A DNA stretch of 17,629 bases, taken from assembly GCA_004293385.1 (NCBI GenBank), contig RDYO01000015.1, positions 1-17,629 of the forward strand, in the 5' to 3' direction. This DNA comes from Verrucomicrobiota bacterium (GTDB lineage: Bacteria; Verrucomicrobiota; Verrucomicrobiia; Opitutales; UBA953). Position 1 is the first letter of the stretch. Each line of letters starts with the position of its first letter. Below, piece by piece: positions 7,986 through 15,115 of this stretch. The position numbers were made by a program, and so were the translations under genes. A model generated the notes under the pieces. That model had not been told where the DNA came from. It saw nothing but the letters and a program-made list of their open reading frames with translations, and made no database searches.

Positions 7986-8471
7986 TTAGGCTTCGACGGC
8001 CTTCTTGATCTTGGCGAAGTTCGGCATCGAGGACGGGTCGCGCTTCACTTCGGAGTGGATCACGTTGCCGGCCTTGTCGGCCACGAAGACTGAGCGCTTG
8101 GCCACGTTGAGGAGGCCGGTCTTCTCGGGGATCACGCGGGTGTCCTTGACCTTGAAGGCCTTGAGGGCGACGCGGTTGAAGTCAGAGACGAGGGTGAGGC
8201 CGATACCGGCCTGCTTTGCCCAGGCTTCCTGCGCGAAGGGGGAGTCGACCGAGATGGCGATGACGTCCGCGCCGAGCTTCTTGTATTCGTCGAGGAGGCC
8301 GGTCACCTTGCAAAGTTCGTCGGTGCAGACGCCGGTGAAGGCGAGGGGCACGAAAAGGATGACGGTCTTGCCCTTGCCGACGTTGCGGCGGAGGTTGACG
8401 TCGACCAGGCCGGCGTCGGTCTTCTGCTTGAGAGTGATTTCAGGGAGAGGCTGGCCGAGTTTCAGGGGCAT
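7986..8471 (-). CDS. Peroxiredoxin (AhpC/TSA superfamily)
   Basis: A 161-residue thiol peroxidase of the thioredoxin fold that reduces hydrogen peroxide and organic peroxides. The active-site motif P-x-x-x-T-x-x-C is present as PLAFTGVC with Pro42, Thr46 and peroxidatic Cys49; the conserved downstream Arg is in AKRSVFVAD. A second Cys, Cys54, follows five residues later (CTDELC), as in BCP/PrxQ and some AhpE-like enzymes, and could be the resolving cysteine. No other Cys is visible, so this would be either an atypical 2-Cys or a 1-Cys enzyme. No signal peptide; cytoplasmic. ATG 8471 begins MPLKLGQPLPEI, with leader CCCACCCTACCC and no Shine-Dalgarno. It has its own terminator and follows the miaA terminator, so it is probably transcribed alone. 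Confidence 0.92.
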   Translation of the reverse strand: MPLKLGQPLPEITLKQKTDAGLVDVNLRRNVGKGKTVILFVPLAFTGVCTDELCKVTGLLDEYKKLGADVIAISVDSPFAQEAWAKQAGIGLTLVSDFNRVALKAFKVKDTRVIPEKTGLLNVAKRSVFVADKAGNVIHSEVKRDPSSMPNFAKIKKAVEA

Positions 8472-8541
8472 GGGTAGGGTGGGTAGGGGGTTCGGTCGGG
8501 AAATTGGTCAAAATACGAGGGGTGGCAAGGACGGAGGCGGT

Positions 8542-8566
8542 AAAAGGGCATAAAAGTGCCCTTTTT
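8542..8566 (-). terminator. Terminator after the miaA run (possibly bidirectional)
   Basis: AAAAGGGCA (8542-8550), a six-base loop, and TGCCCTTTT (8557-8565) form a 9-bp stem whose arms begin and end with A/T runs, so a U-run follows in either direction. It lies about 45 bases downstream of the miaA stop. The rest of the 8472-8611 gap shows no gene. Confidence 0.8.
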
Positions 8567-8611
8567 GACGTGGGTCGGTCGTTTGGAGGCCTGAAATCTC
8601 GAAAAAGGCCC

Positions 8612-9502
8612 TTATTCGCCGTCTTTAGCCAACCCCAGGCGCCGGAACCACTTCCGCTGCTTCCGAACCAGGGCCCAGGTGTCCAAGTTGATCCGCTCGG
8701 CGAGTCCGGAGCGGGCGACCCGTTTCCCGCCCTCCAGCCAGTCCATGACGGCCCGATAGCCCACGGCCCGGGAGGAAGTCAGCTCCGGGTCGAGTCCCAG
8801 GGCCAGCAGGCGCTCGGCCTCTTCGATGATGCCCTGCGTCAGCATGAGCTCCGTCCGGGCGGCGATCCGGGCTTTGAGTTCCGCGTCGGGCCGCTCAAGC
8901 AGTTCGAACGTGACCGGGTGGTCCGCGAAGGGACCTCGGCGCGTCAGGAACTCGTCGCGGAGCGAATCGAGGGTGCGTCCGGAGGCGAGGCGACGCTCCA
9001 AGGCCTTGGCGACCCGGATGGGATTCTGGACGTCGAGCCAGTCAGGCAGCTTCGGCCCTTCGAGTTCGCGGAGCCGCAGCAAGAGCGAGGCGAGTCCTTG
9101 GCGGTGGAGCGTACGCACTTCCTCCGTGATCGCCGACGGAATTTCCAGCTCGTCCGTGACGGGCCCGAAGAACGCGGCGAGATAGAAGCCGCTGCCGCCC
9201 GTCACGAGGATGCGTTTGCCGCGGGCGTGCGCGCCGGCGATCGCCGCGCGGGCCATGTCGACGTATTGCGAGACCGAGTAGCGTTCGCACGGGTCGACGA
9301 GGTCGAGGCCGTGGTGGCGGACGCGGCGCTGTTCCTCGGCGGTAGGCTTGGCCGAACCGACGTCCATGCCGCGATAGACGCAGACCGAATCGCACGAGAT
9401 GATTTCGGCGTCGTGCTGCTCCGCCCAGCGCAGGGCGGTCTCCGTCTTGCCGACGGCGGTCGGTCCCGTCAGGACGTGGATCGCTGGCGCGGACGCGGTC
9501 AT
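8612..9502 (-). CDS. miaA: tRNA dimethylallyltransferase
   Basis: A 296-residue enzyme that adds a dimethylallyl group to N6 of A37 in tRNAs reading codons that begin with U. The P-loop is VLTGPTAVGKTE (residues about 10-21), followed by IISCDSVCVYRGMDVGSAKP (about 35-53), VTGGSGFYLAAFFGP (about 100-114), and the tRNA-binding C-terminal segment SSRAVGYRAVMDWLEGG ... RKQRKWFRR. Length is normal for the family. The open frame runs on to 9808, but that 102-residue extension is Arg-rich out-of-frame cdsA sequence; the true start is ATG 9502. The start shares its A with the cdsA stop (TGATG), so translation is probably coupled. It is the last gene of the run. Confidence 0.95.
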   Translation of the reverse strand: MTASAPAIHVLTGPTAVGKTETALRWAEQHDAEIISCDSVCVYRGMDVGSAKPTAEEQRRVRHHGLDLVDPCERYSVSQYVDMARAAIAGAHARGKRILVTGGSGFYLAAFFGPVTDELEIPSAITEEVRTLHRQGLASLLLRLRELEGPKLPDWLDVQNPIRVAKALERRLASGRTLDSLRDEFLTRRGPFADHPVTFELLERPDAELKARIAARTELMLTQGIIEEAERLLALGLDPELTSSRAVGYRAVMDWLEGGKRVARSGLAERINLDTWALVRKQRKWFRRLGLAKDGE

Positions 9503-10386
9503 CAGCCGCGCTTGGCCCACTCGAGGAAGTAGGACAGCAGGATCAGCGCGGCCGGCGAAGTGAGCACCATGCTGTCGATCAGGTCGAGCGCGCCGCCGAT
9601 GCCGGGAATGGTCGCGCCGGAATCCTTGGCGCCGGCGAGCCGCTTGAAGACGGACTCCACTAGGTCGGAGGGGATGCTCAGCACCGCGATCGGCAGGGCC
9701 AGGACGGCCGCCTTCCAGGGCACCATGAAGCTCACGCCGACGGCGTCGCGCAGCAGCCAGGCGTAGAGTCCGGAGACGAGCGCGGAGCAGGCGAGGCCGC
9801 CCGCGCAACCTTCCCAGCTCTTGGCCGGGCTGATGGTCGGGGCGATCTTGTGCTTGCCGAAAGGCACGCCGAAGAGGAGGCCGCCGACGTCGGTGAACTT
9901 CGTGGCGACGAACACCCAGACGACGTAGTAAAGTCCGACGGACTGGGTCGTGAGCAGCTGGCCTTCCTTCATGCGCGCGATGGCGATGAGCGAGGCCAGC
10001 ATGAACGGCAGGTAGGCGAAGCCGTAGAGCGTGGGGAAGCGGCGCAGGAGCGTCGGCACTTCGCCGGGGTGACGCAGCAAGGACAGCAGGTGCGCGCCGA
10101 TGAGCAGGGCGCCGATCGTCAGCACGACGTGGGTGCGCGCCTGTTCGGGGGCGAAGAAGAAGAGCGCGAAGTGCAGGGTGAAGCCGGCGACGATGCCGGA
10201 CAGGCTCGGGCGAGGCACGCCGGGGATGCGCTGCGCCAGCGAGTAGAACTCATACTGCGCCGCGCCGATGATCAGCGCGAGCAGGCCGAAGGACGCCTGT
10301 TCCGCGACCGAGAAGAAGCCGCCGATCCATATCACGAGTCCGACGACGACCCAGAGACCGATGGTGCTGAGGGCGCGGTCTTTCAT
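9502..10386 (-). CDS. cdsA: Phosphatidate cytidylyltransferase (CDP-diacylglycerol synthase)
   Basis: A 294-residue inner-membrane enzyme with about eight hydrophobic helices that makes CDP-diacylglycerol from phosphatidic acid and CTP. The family signature begins at residue 240: SDLVESVFKRLAGAKDSG with Lys248, Arg249, Lys254 and Asp255, then IPGIGGALDLIDS. In the classical signature the last part reads P-x-H-G-G-x-x-D-R-x-D; here Ile263 stands for His and Leu269 for Arg, while both Asp (268, 271) are kept. An earlier conserved block, FTDVGGLLFGVPFGKHKIAPTISPAKSWEG, is intact. Start ATG overlaps the uppS stop by four bases (ATGA). The uppS-cdsA order is very common in bacteria. Confidence 0.94.
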   Translation of the reverse strand: MKDRALSTIGLWVVVGLVIWIGGFFSVAEQASFGLLALIIGAAQYEFYSLAQRIPGVPRPSLSGIVAGFTLHFALFFFAPEQARTHVVLTIGALLIGAHLLSLLRHPGEVPTLLRRFPTLYGFAYLPFMLASLIAIARMKEGQLLTTQSVGLYYVVWVFVATKFTDVGGLLFGVPFGKHKIAPTISPAKSWEGCAGGLACSALVSGLYAWLLRDAVGVSFMVPWKAAVLALPIAVLSIPSDLVESVFKRLAGAKDSGATIPGIGGALDLIDSMVLTSPAALILLSYFLEWAKRG

Positions 10387-11144
10387 GCTTGGGCGGGGGT
10401 CTGGACTTGGGCGCCGGTCATGCCGAAGCGACGTTCGCGCTTGGCGTACTCGGCGAGGGCGAGATGCAGCTGCGCCTTGTCGAAGTCGGGCCAGAAGACG
10501 GACGCGAAGACGATCTCGGCGTAGGCGGACTGCAGGAGCAGGAAGTTGCTCAGGCGGAATTCGCCCGAGGTGCGGATGATGAGGTCAGGGTCGGGCAGGC
10601 CGGCGGTCTGCAGGCGGGCTTCGACGGCGGACCAGTCCACGGCTTCTGGAGCAAGCTTGCCGGCGGCGACGTCGGCGGCGAGCGAGCGGGCGGCGGCGAC
10701 GATTTCCTGGCGGGCGCCGTAGTTGAGCGCGACGACGAGGTTGAAGGCGGTGTTGTCCTTGCTCGACTTGATCACGTCCTCGAGAGGCGAGCGGACGAAG
10801 TCGGGCAGGGCGGTGATGTCACCGATGACGTGCAGGCGAACGTTGCGCTTCTCCAGCCGGGCGAGGTGCGCGCGGAGGATCCATTCGCCGAGCTTGAAGA
10901 GGCCGCTGACTTCTTCGAGCGGGCGTTTCCAGTTCTCGGCGGAGAACGCGAACACGGTGAGCGTGTTGACTCCGGCGTCGATGCAGGCGTCGACGGTCTC
11001 GATCAGGCGTTCGGCGCCCCGACGATGGCCTTCGAGGCGGGGCAGGCCCTTCGCGGCGGCCCAGCGGCCGTTGCCGTCCATGATGATGCCGATGTGCCGC
11101 GGAGGGGCGGACGGGACGGAGGGGCTGGGCGCGGGGGACGACAC
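10383..11144 (-). CDS. uppS: Undecaprenyl diphosphate synthase (cis-prenyltransferase)
   Basis: A 253-residue cytoplasmic or membrane-associated enzyme that extends farnesyl diphosphate with isopentenyl units to the C55 carrier used for peptidoglycan and other glycans. Landmarks: HIGIIMDGNGRWA with catalytic Asp23, GHRRG (39-43), FAFSAENWKRP, LNYGARQEI, and PDLIIRTSGEFRLSNFLLLQSAYAEIVF followed by WPDF. The N-terminus (SSPAPSPSVPSAPP) is a short Ser/Pro-rich extension before the core. The start is GTG 11144; no ATG is available upstream of the catalytic motif. The exbD-like gene ends 45 bases upstream, and cdsA overlaps the 3' end by four bases. Leader CCGGCCAC, no Shine-Dalgarno. Confidence 0.95.
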   Translation of the reverse strand: MSSPAPSPSVPSAPPRHIGIIMDGNGRWAAAKGLPRLEGHRRGAERLIETVDACIDAGVNTLTVFAFSAENWKRPLEEVSGLFKLGEWILRAHLARLEKRNVRLHVIGDITALPDFVRSPLEDVIKSSKDNTAFNLVVALNYGARQEIVAAARSLAADVAAGKLAPEAVDWSAVEARLQTAGLPDPDLIIRTSGEFRLSNFLLLQSAYAEIVFASVFWPDFDKAQLHLALAEYAKRERRFGMTGAQVQTPAQA

Positions 11145-11189
11145 GTGGCCGGAGGATGTTCTACGCGGCTCGCGTCTGGCAACCGCGAA

Positions 11190-11651
11190 TCAACGCTCGT
11201 CGGCGGCCACCAGGACTCCCGGGAAACCCGCCTGTCGGGCCAGTTCGCAGACCTCGAGGAACATCTGCATGGTCAGCGAAGCGTCGGCCTTGATCAGCAC
11301 CGGACGGGTCGAGCCGCCGGAAGCGGCGACGCGGCGTAGCTCGGCGCTCAGGCCGGTACGGTCCACGACGCGGCCCGCCACGACATACACGCCGGTACCG
11401 CGGGCGGAGACGAGGGTGACCGTCAGGGAAGTGCGGGCCAGGTCGGGAGTGGTCGTGCGCGGCGTCTCGAGGGTGGAGGTCACGGCCCCGGGGCGCTGGT
11501 CGAAGCCCACGTACATGCCCGGCGCGAAGATGAATTCGGCCGAGAGGACGTAGGTCAGGGCGGCGCAGACGAGCGCGAGGGCCAGGGGCGCGAAGTCGAG
11601 GCCGCGTTCGGCGGGCCGGACTTTCTCCAGGACTCCGAGGGGCGTGCGCAT
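11190..11651 (-). CDS. ExbD/TolR-like biopolymer transport protein, atypical
   Basis: A 153-residue protein with one N-terminal membrane helix (about residues 20-43) and a periplasmic domain. The domain ends with VLIKADASLTMQMFLEVCELARQAGFPGVLVAAD, which matches the end of ExbD/TolR (a strand ending in K-A-D, then a helix with A-x-x-A-G). In ExbD/TolR the helix starts with TP-x-x-D, and this Asp carries the protons. Here the matching stretch is DFAPLALALVC: Pro22 is kept but Leu25 stands where Asp is expected. Asp19 just before the helix is the only nearby acid. It is separated from the ExbB-like gene by a single base, so the two surely form a pair. Motor function is therefore uncertain. Confidence 0.8.
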   Translation of the reverse strand: MRTPLGVLEKVRPAERGLDFAPLALALVCAALTYVLSAEFIFAPGMYVGFDQRPGAVTSTLETPRTTTPDLARTSLTVTLVSARGTGVYVVAGRVVDRTGLSAELRRVAASGGSTRPVLIKADASLTMQMFLEVCELARQAGFPGVLVAADER

Positions 11652-11652
11652 C

Positions 11653-12288
11653 TCAGGGCTGGCGCGGCTTCTCCTCCGGCAGCTCGTGGCGCACGAAGGT
11701 GATGATGGAATGGGCGGCGATCTCCATCTCCGTGACGATCGAGCGGACGCGGCCGACGAGGAAGTGGTGGCCGAGGGCGCAGCCGGCGGCGATGACCATC
11801 GCGAAGCCGGCGGTGGCGAGCGCGCCTTGGACGACGAGCAGGAGGCCGTCCGCGGAACCGTAGACGCTGCCGTCGCGGAGGGCGGTCGCGAGGTCGAAGC
11901 CGGCGAAGATGGCGCCGGCCAGGCCGAGCAGCGGGGCGACGCGGCCGATCGCGGCGATGGTGCCGAGGCGACGTTCCAGCACGGGCAGTTCCAGGAGCGC
12001 GGCCTCGGTGGCGGCGGCCCGCATGGCTTCCTCGCCGGAGCCCGCGCGGAGGAGCGCGGCCTTCACGACGCGCGGGACCGGGCCGGGCGACTCTTCGCAG
12101 GCGGCGAGCGCCTCAAGCGGGCGGCCGGCGCGCAGGTTGTTACGGACGCCTTCGATGAAGTCGGAGGAGAGGACGAGGCCGCGATGGAGGAAGAGCGCGC
12201 GTTCGACGACGAAGACCAGGGCGAGGAAGGCCAGGACGAGCAGGAGCCACACGAAAGGACCGGCGTCGAAGGGGAAGGAGAAACGCAT
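11653..12288 (-). CDS. ExbB/TolQ/MotA-family membrane protein, atypical
   Basis: A 211-residue protein with helices at about 11-30, 115-134 and 152-177 and a cytoplasmic middle part, the plan of ExbB/TolQ. The conserved channel region is recognisable: RVAPLLGLAGAIFAGF corresponds to the L-G-L-L-G-T-V-x-G-x-x-x-x-F block, and QGALATAGFAMVIAAG to the A-L-x-T-T/A-x-G block. The first channel Thr of ExbB is replaced by Ala126, the second (Thr159) is kept. The C-terminal HxLPEEKPRQP tail is unlike E. coli. It starts five bases after the TPR gene ends, and the ExbD-like gene follows one base after its stop, so the three are expected to work together. Confidence 0.82.
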   Translation of the reverse strand: MRFSFPFDAGPFVWLLLVLAFLALVFVVERALFLHRGLVLSSDFIEGVRNNLRAGRPLEALAACEESPGPVPRVVKAALLRAGSGEEAMRAAATEAALLELPVLERRLGTIAAIGRVAPLLGLAGAIFAGFDLATALRDGSVYGSADGLLLVVQGALATAGFAMVIAAGCALGHHFLVGRVRSIVTEMEIAAHSIITFVRHELPEEKPRQP

Positions 12289-12293
12289 GGGGC

Positions 12294-15065
12294 TTACTTG
12301 GGAGTGGACGACGAACCGCGGAGGGTCGCAAGTTTGCTTTCGGCGGTGGCCTGGCCGGGAAGGCGGCTGAGGCCGGCAGGGAGGCCTTGGTTGACCGTCA
12401 CGATGATGGAGTAGGCCGCCATGGCTTCCGCCTTGTCGCCGTCCTGTTCGCTGAGTTCGCCCATCAGCAGGACGGAGCGGGCGAGCCAGAGCCGGCCTTC
12501 CGCGGAGAAGCGGCCCGCCGTGTCGGCGGGACGTTCGCCGCGCAGCGCGCCGAGCGCCCGGAGCAGCACCTTGCGGGCTTCGTTGCGGGAGGCGACGGCT
12601 TCCGGGCCGGTCTCAGCCTTGGCGCGTTCGGTGAGCGTCAACGCCCACTTGTACCAGGCCTCGGTCTGCGTGTCGGCGGAATCCTTGGACCACGCTTCGG
12701 CGATGCGCTCATAGGCGGCGGCCGCGCGGGCGATGCGTTGACGGTCAAGCTGGCCGTTGCGGTCGCGGCGCAGCTGGGCGAGCCCGAAGAGGGCGTCGGC
12801 GCGGGCCATCTCGGCGAGCGGACGGGCGACGTCGGTCGGGCGTTCGCGGATGAGGCCGTCGAGCACCAGCAGCGCCTTGTCGAACTGACCGAGCGAGCGG
12901 AGGATCTCGGCGCGGCGCAGCGTGACGCGGGTGAGGAGCGGGCTGAGCGGATACGTCTCGGTGAAGCGTTCCAGGAGTTCGACGGCGTCCTTGAGCTTGC
13001 CTTCGCCGGCCGTCGGAGCCTGCAGGGCGGCCTGTTCGGCGGCTTCGTAGAGACCGAGCGAAGCGAATTCCGCCAGCGTCGGCTCGCCTTGGAAATCCTT
13101 GGCCAGCGCTTCGAAGCGGTCCTGCGCGTCGGCATGACGTCCGACCGAGGCGAGGTGTCGGCCTTCCACGAGATAGGAAGCGGCGGCCGCGGGGACCTTG
13201 CCGAAGCGACGACGGAGCGTCACGAGTTCGTCGAGGCCTTGCGCCGAGCCGGCGTTGAGGGCGGTGCGCGCCTTGAGCAAGGCCGCGTGGCCCCGGAGTT
13301 CCTGGACGGCTTTGCGGAGTTCGCTGAGCGCGGGGTCGGCGGGAAGGTTCTCCAGTCGGCGGTCGATCTCGCCGGCGAGCTGGCCGGCCTGGGTGAGGCG
13401 GCCTTGGGCGATGGCGAGCAGGGCGGACTGCCAGGCGAAGCGCAGGGCGTAGTCGGCGCGCGCATCGGCGAGCAAGGGGCGCAGCCGGTTCAGGGTCTTC
13501 TCGGCTTCGGGGGCGCGGCCGGCTTTGCGGGCGTCCTCGACGAGGCTCCACGCGGCGGACCAGAGCGGCTCGCCCGTGCGCGTGCGGCGAGAGCGGGCGG
13601 TCTCTTCGATGGCGAGCGCCACGCGATCCCAGGCGGCGGCGTCGTCGCTCGTCTCGAGCAGGCAGAGCACGCGCTGGTGGAAGGCGTCTTCGGCCAGCCG
13701 GATGTCGGCGGCTTCCTGCTGCAGGCCGGCGTAGGCTTTCTCGGCGAGCGCGAAGTCCTTGGCGAGGAAGAGACAGTCGGCGGCCGCGATGCGCAGGCCG
13801 GCGCGCTCCGGCTCGACGCTCGCGTCGGCGAGGGTGGTGAGGTGGGTCGCGGCCAGACGGAAGGAACCGTCGCCCCAGGCGGCGATGGCCAGCGTGCGCG
13901 TCGCCTCACGGGCGAGCGGGCTCGCGGGGACGTCCTTAAGCAGGTCTTCGGCGGCCTGACGGGCCTTCTCGCGGCTGCCGGCGAAGAGCATCAGCTGGGC
14001 GCGGGCGAGGTGGATCGCGTCGAGCACCTGCGGGTCGCGCGGACAATGGTAGGTGAGCGAGCCCGGATTCTGGCGGAGCAGGAAATCGTTCACCTCATTG
14101 GCCACCGCGCGGGTGTCGATCGGCTTGCCGGGCTCGGCTTCGGCCCGCGGGTCGGCGGCGGCGACGAGCGCGCGCAGGGCGGTGAGCCGCACGGCGACGT
14201 TGGCCGGATTGCGCGCGGCCTCCTTCAGGCGTTCGCGTCCGGCGATGTTGTCGGCGCCGAGGATCAGTCCGGCGAGGAGGTCGGCTTCGGCCTGGCGGGC
14301 GGGCGCCAACGGACCGGCCGCGGCGAGGGCCTGCGCCGCGCGCTTGGGGTCCTTGCGCTGGGCATGGGCGAGCGCGAGATTACGGGCGTAGGCGTAGGCG
14401 AGCGGCGTGCCGCGGGCTTCGTCGGCGAGTTCGCGCAAGGCTTCGAGCGTACGGTCCTCGACCTTGCCGGCGAGGATCGTGGCGCGGTAGCCGAGGAGTT
14501 CGATGCGCTGACGCTGTTCTTCGGAGACGGCCGTGCGGGCGATGGCCTCCTGGCTGAGCGTCGCGTTGAGGTTGTCGCCTTGGGCCGCGGCGATCATCCA
14601 GCGCAGGGCGTGGCCCCAGGCCGCTTCGTGGGCCGGCAGTCCGGGGAGGTCGAGTTCCGCCGACAGCCTGCGGGCGGCGTCGAGGTCGTTCTCGAGGAGC
14701 GCGAGCAGGCCTTCGCGCAAGGTCTTGCGGGCGGACTTCGGGAGGAACTTCAGCGCCGCTTTCGTCTCCGGTACGCGGGCGCGTTCGAGGGTGGCGGCGG
14801 TCAGGCCGAGTCCGGCGAGTTCGCGGGACTTCTCATCCAACCGCGGATCGGCGAGCAGCTGGGCGTAGAAGCCCGCCGCGGTGGAGGAAAGCCCGGCGGC
14901 CAAGGCTTGGTCGGCCAGTCCGAGCAGCGCGCGACCGTCCGGACGTTCGGCGGAGCCGACCGGAGCGGGGGCCGTCAGGAGGTTCGGCGGAAGTTCCTGC
15001 GACACCGACCGACCCGGCGCGAGGACGCCGAGGGCGAGGAAGGTGGCCAGGGTGAACCGCAGCAT
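12294..15065 (-). CDS. Large periplasmic tetratricopeptide-repeat protein
   Basis: A 923-residue protein with an N-terminal signal peptide (MLRFTLATFLALGVLAPGRSVSQ) and no later membrane helix, so it is probably periplasmic. The rest is almost all alpha-helical and Ala/Leu/Arg/Glu-rich, with many TPR-like units, for example ALLGLADQALAAGLSSTAAGFYAQLL near residue 46, DCLFLAKDFALAEKAYAGL in the middle, and SLGQFDKALLVLDGLI and ADALFGLAQLRRDRNGQ near the end. TPR proteins of this kind gather partner proteins; the YbgF/CpoB and BamD families are smaller relatives in role. It directly precedes the ExbB/ExbD-like pair, suggesting that it links that inner-membrane complex to the envelope. The specific partner is unknown. 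The leader ends in GGGGCG, part of a hairpin, directly before the ATG. Confidence 0.85.
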   Translation of the reverse strand: MLRFTLATFLALGVLAPGRSVSQELPPNLLTAPAPVGSAERPDGRALLGLADQALAAGLSSTAAGFYAQLLADPRLDEKSRELAGLGLTAATLERARVPETKAALKFLPKSARKTLREGLLALLENDLDAARRLSAELDLPGLPAHEAAWGHALRWMIAAAQGDNLNATLSQEAIARTAVSEEQRQRIELLGYRATILAGKVEDRTLEALRELADEARGTPLAYAYARNLALAHAQRKDPKRAAQALAAAGPLAPARQAEADLLAGLILGADNIAGRERLKEAARNPANVAVRLTALRALVAAADPRAEAEPGKPIDTRAVANEVNDFLLRQNPGSLTYHCPRDPQVLDAIHLARAQLMLFAGSREKARQAAEDLLKDVPASPLAREATRTLAIAAWGDGSFRLAATHLTTLADASVEPERAGLRIAAADCLFLAKDFALAEKAYAGLQQEAADIRLAEDAFHQRVLCLLETSDDAAAWDRVALAIEETARSRRTRTGEPLWSAAWSLVEDARKAGRAPEAEKTLNRLRPLLADARADYALRFAWQSALLAIAQGRLTQAGQLAGEIDRRLENLPADPALSELRKAVQELRGHAALLKARTALNAGSAQGLDELVTLRRRFGKVPAAAASYLVEGRHLASVGRHADAQDRFEALAKDFQGEPTLAEFASLGLYEAAEQAALQAPTAGEGKLKDAVELLERFTETYPLSPLLTRVTLRRAEILRSLGQFDKALLVLDGLIRERPTDVARPLAEMARADALFGLAQLRRDRNGQLDRQRIARAAAAYERIAEAWSKDSADTQTEAWYKWALTLTERAKAETGPEAVASRNEARKVLLRALGALRGERPADTAGRFSAEGRLWLARSVLLMGELSEQDGDKAEAMAAYSIIVTVNQGLPAGLSRLPGQATAESKLATLRGSSSTPK

Positions 15066-15087
15066 CGCCCCGAATATGGTCGGGGCG
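15066..15087 (-). promoter_or_regulatory. Hairpin abutting the TPR-gene start codon
   Basis: CGCCCCGA (15066-15073) and TCGGGGCG (15080-15087) form a perfect 8-bp stem with a six-base loop. On the minus strand its 3' arm ends directly at the ATG (15065). It fills most of the 50-base gap between lysC and the TPR gene. It could hide the ribosome-binding region or act as a weak terminator; there is no U-run. Confidence 0.45.
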
Positions 15088-15115
15088 GGGCGGCGGGCAA
15101 GAGGCGAGTGCCGGC

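Noticed and set aside
8490..8525. TTGACC on the minus strand as a peroxiredoxin promoter
   Set aside because: The matching -10 position reads CCCTAC, a poor fit. Sigma-factor preferences of this lineage are unknown to me, so no promoter is claimed.
8568..8611. Inverted GGCCT/AGGCC near the miaA stop as a second terminator
   Set aside because: A five-bp stem with a loop of about 14 bases is weak, and a much better hairpin follows at 8542-8566.
9503..9808. N-terminal extension of MiaA
   Set aside because: The added residues are Arg-rich sequence from the cdsA gene read in another frame. The P-loop lies at the usual distance from ATG 9502.
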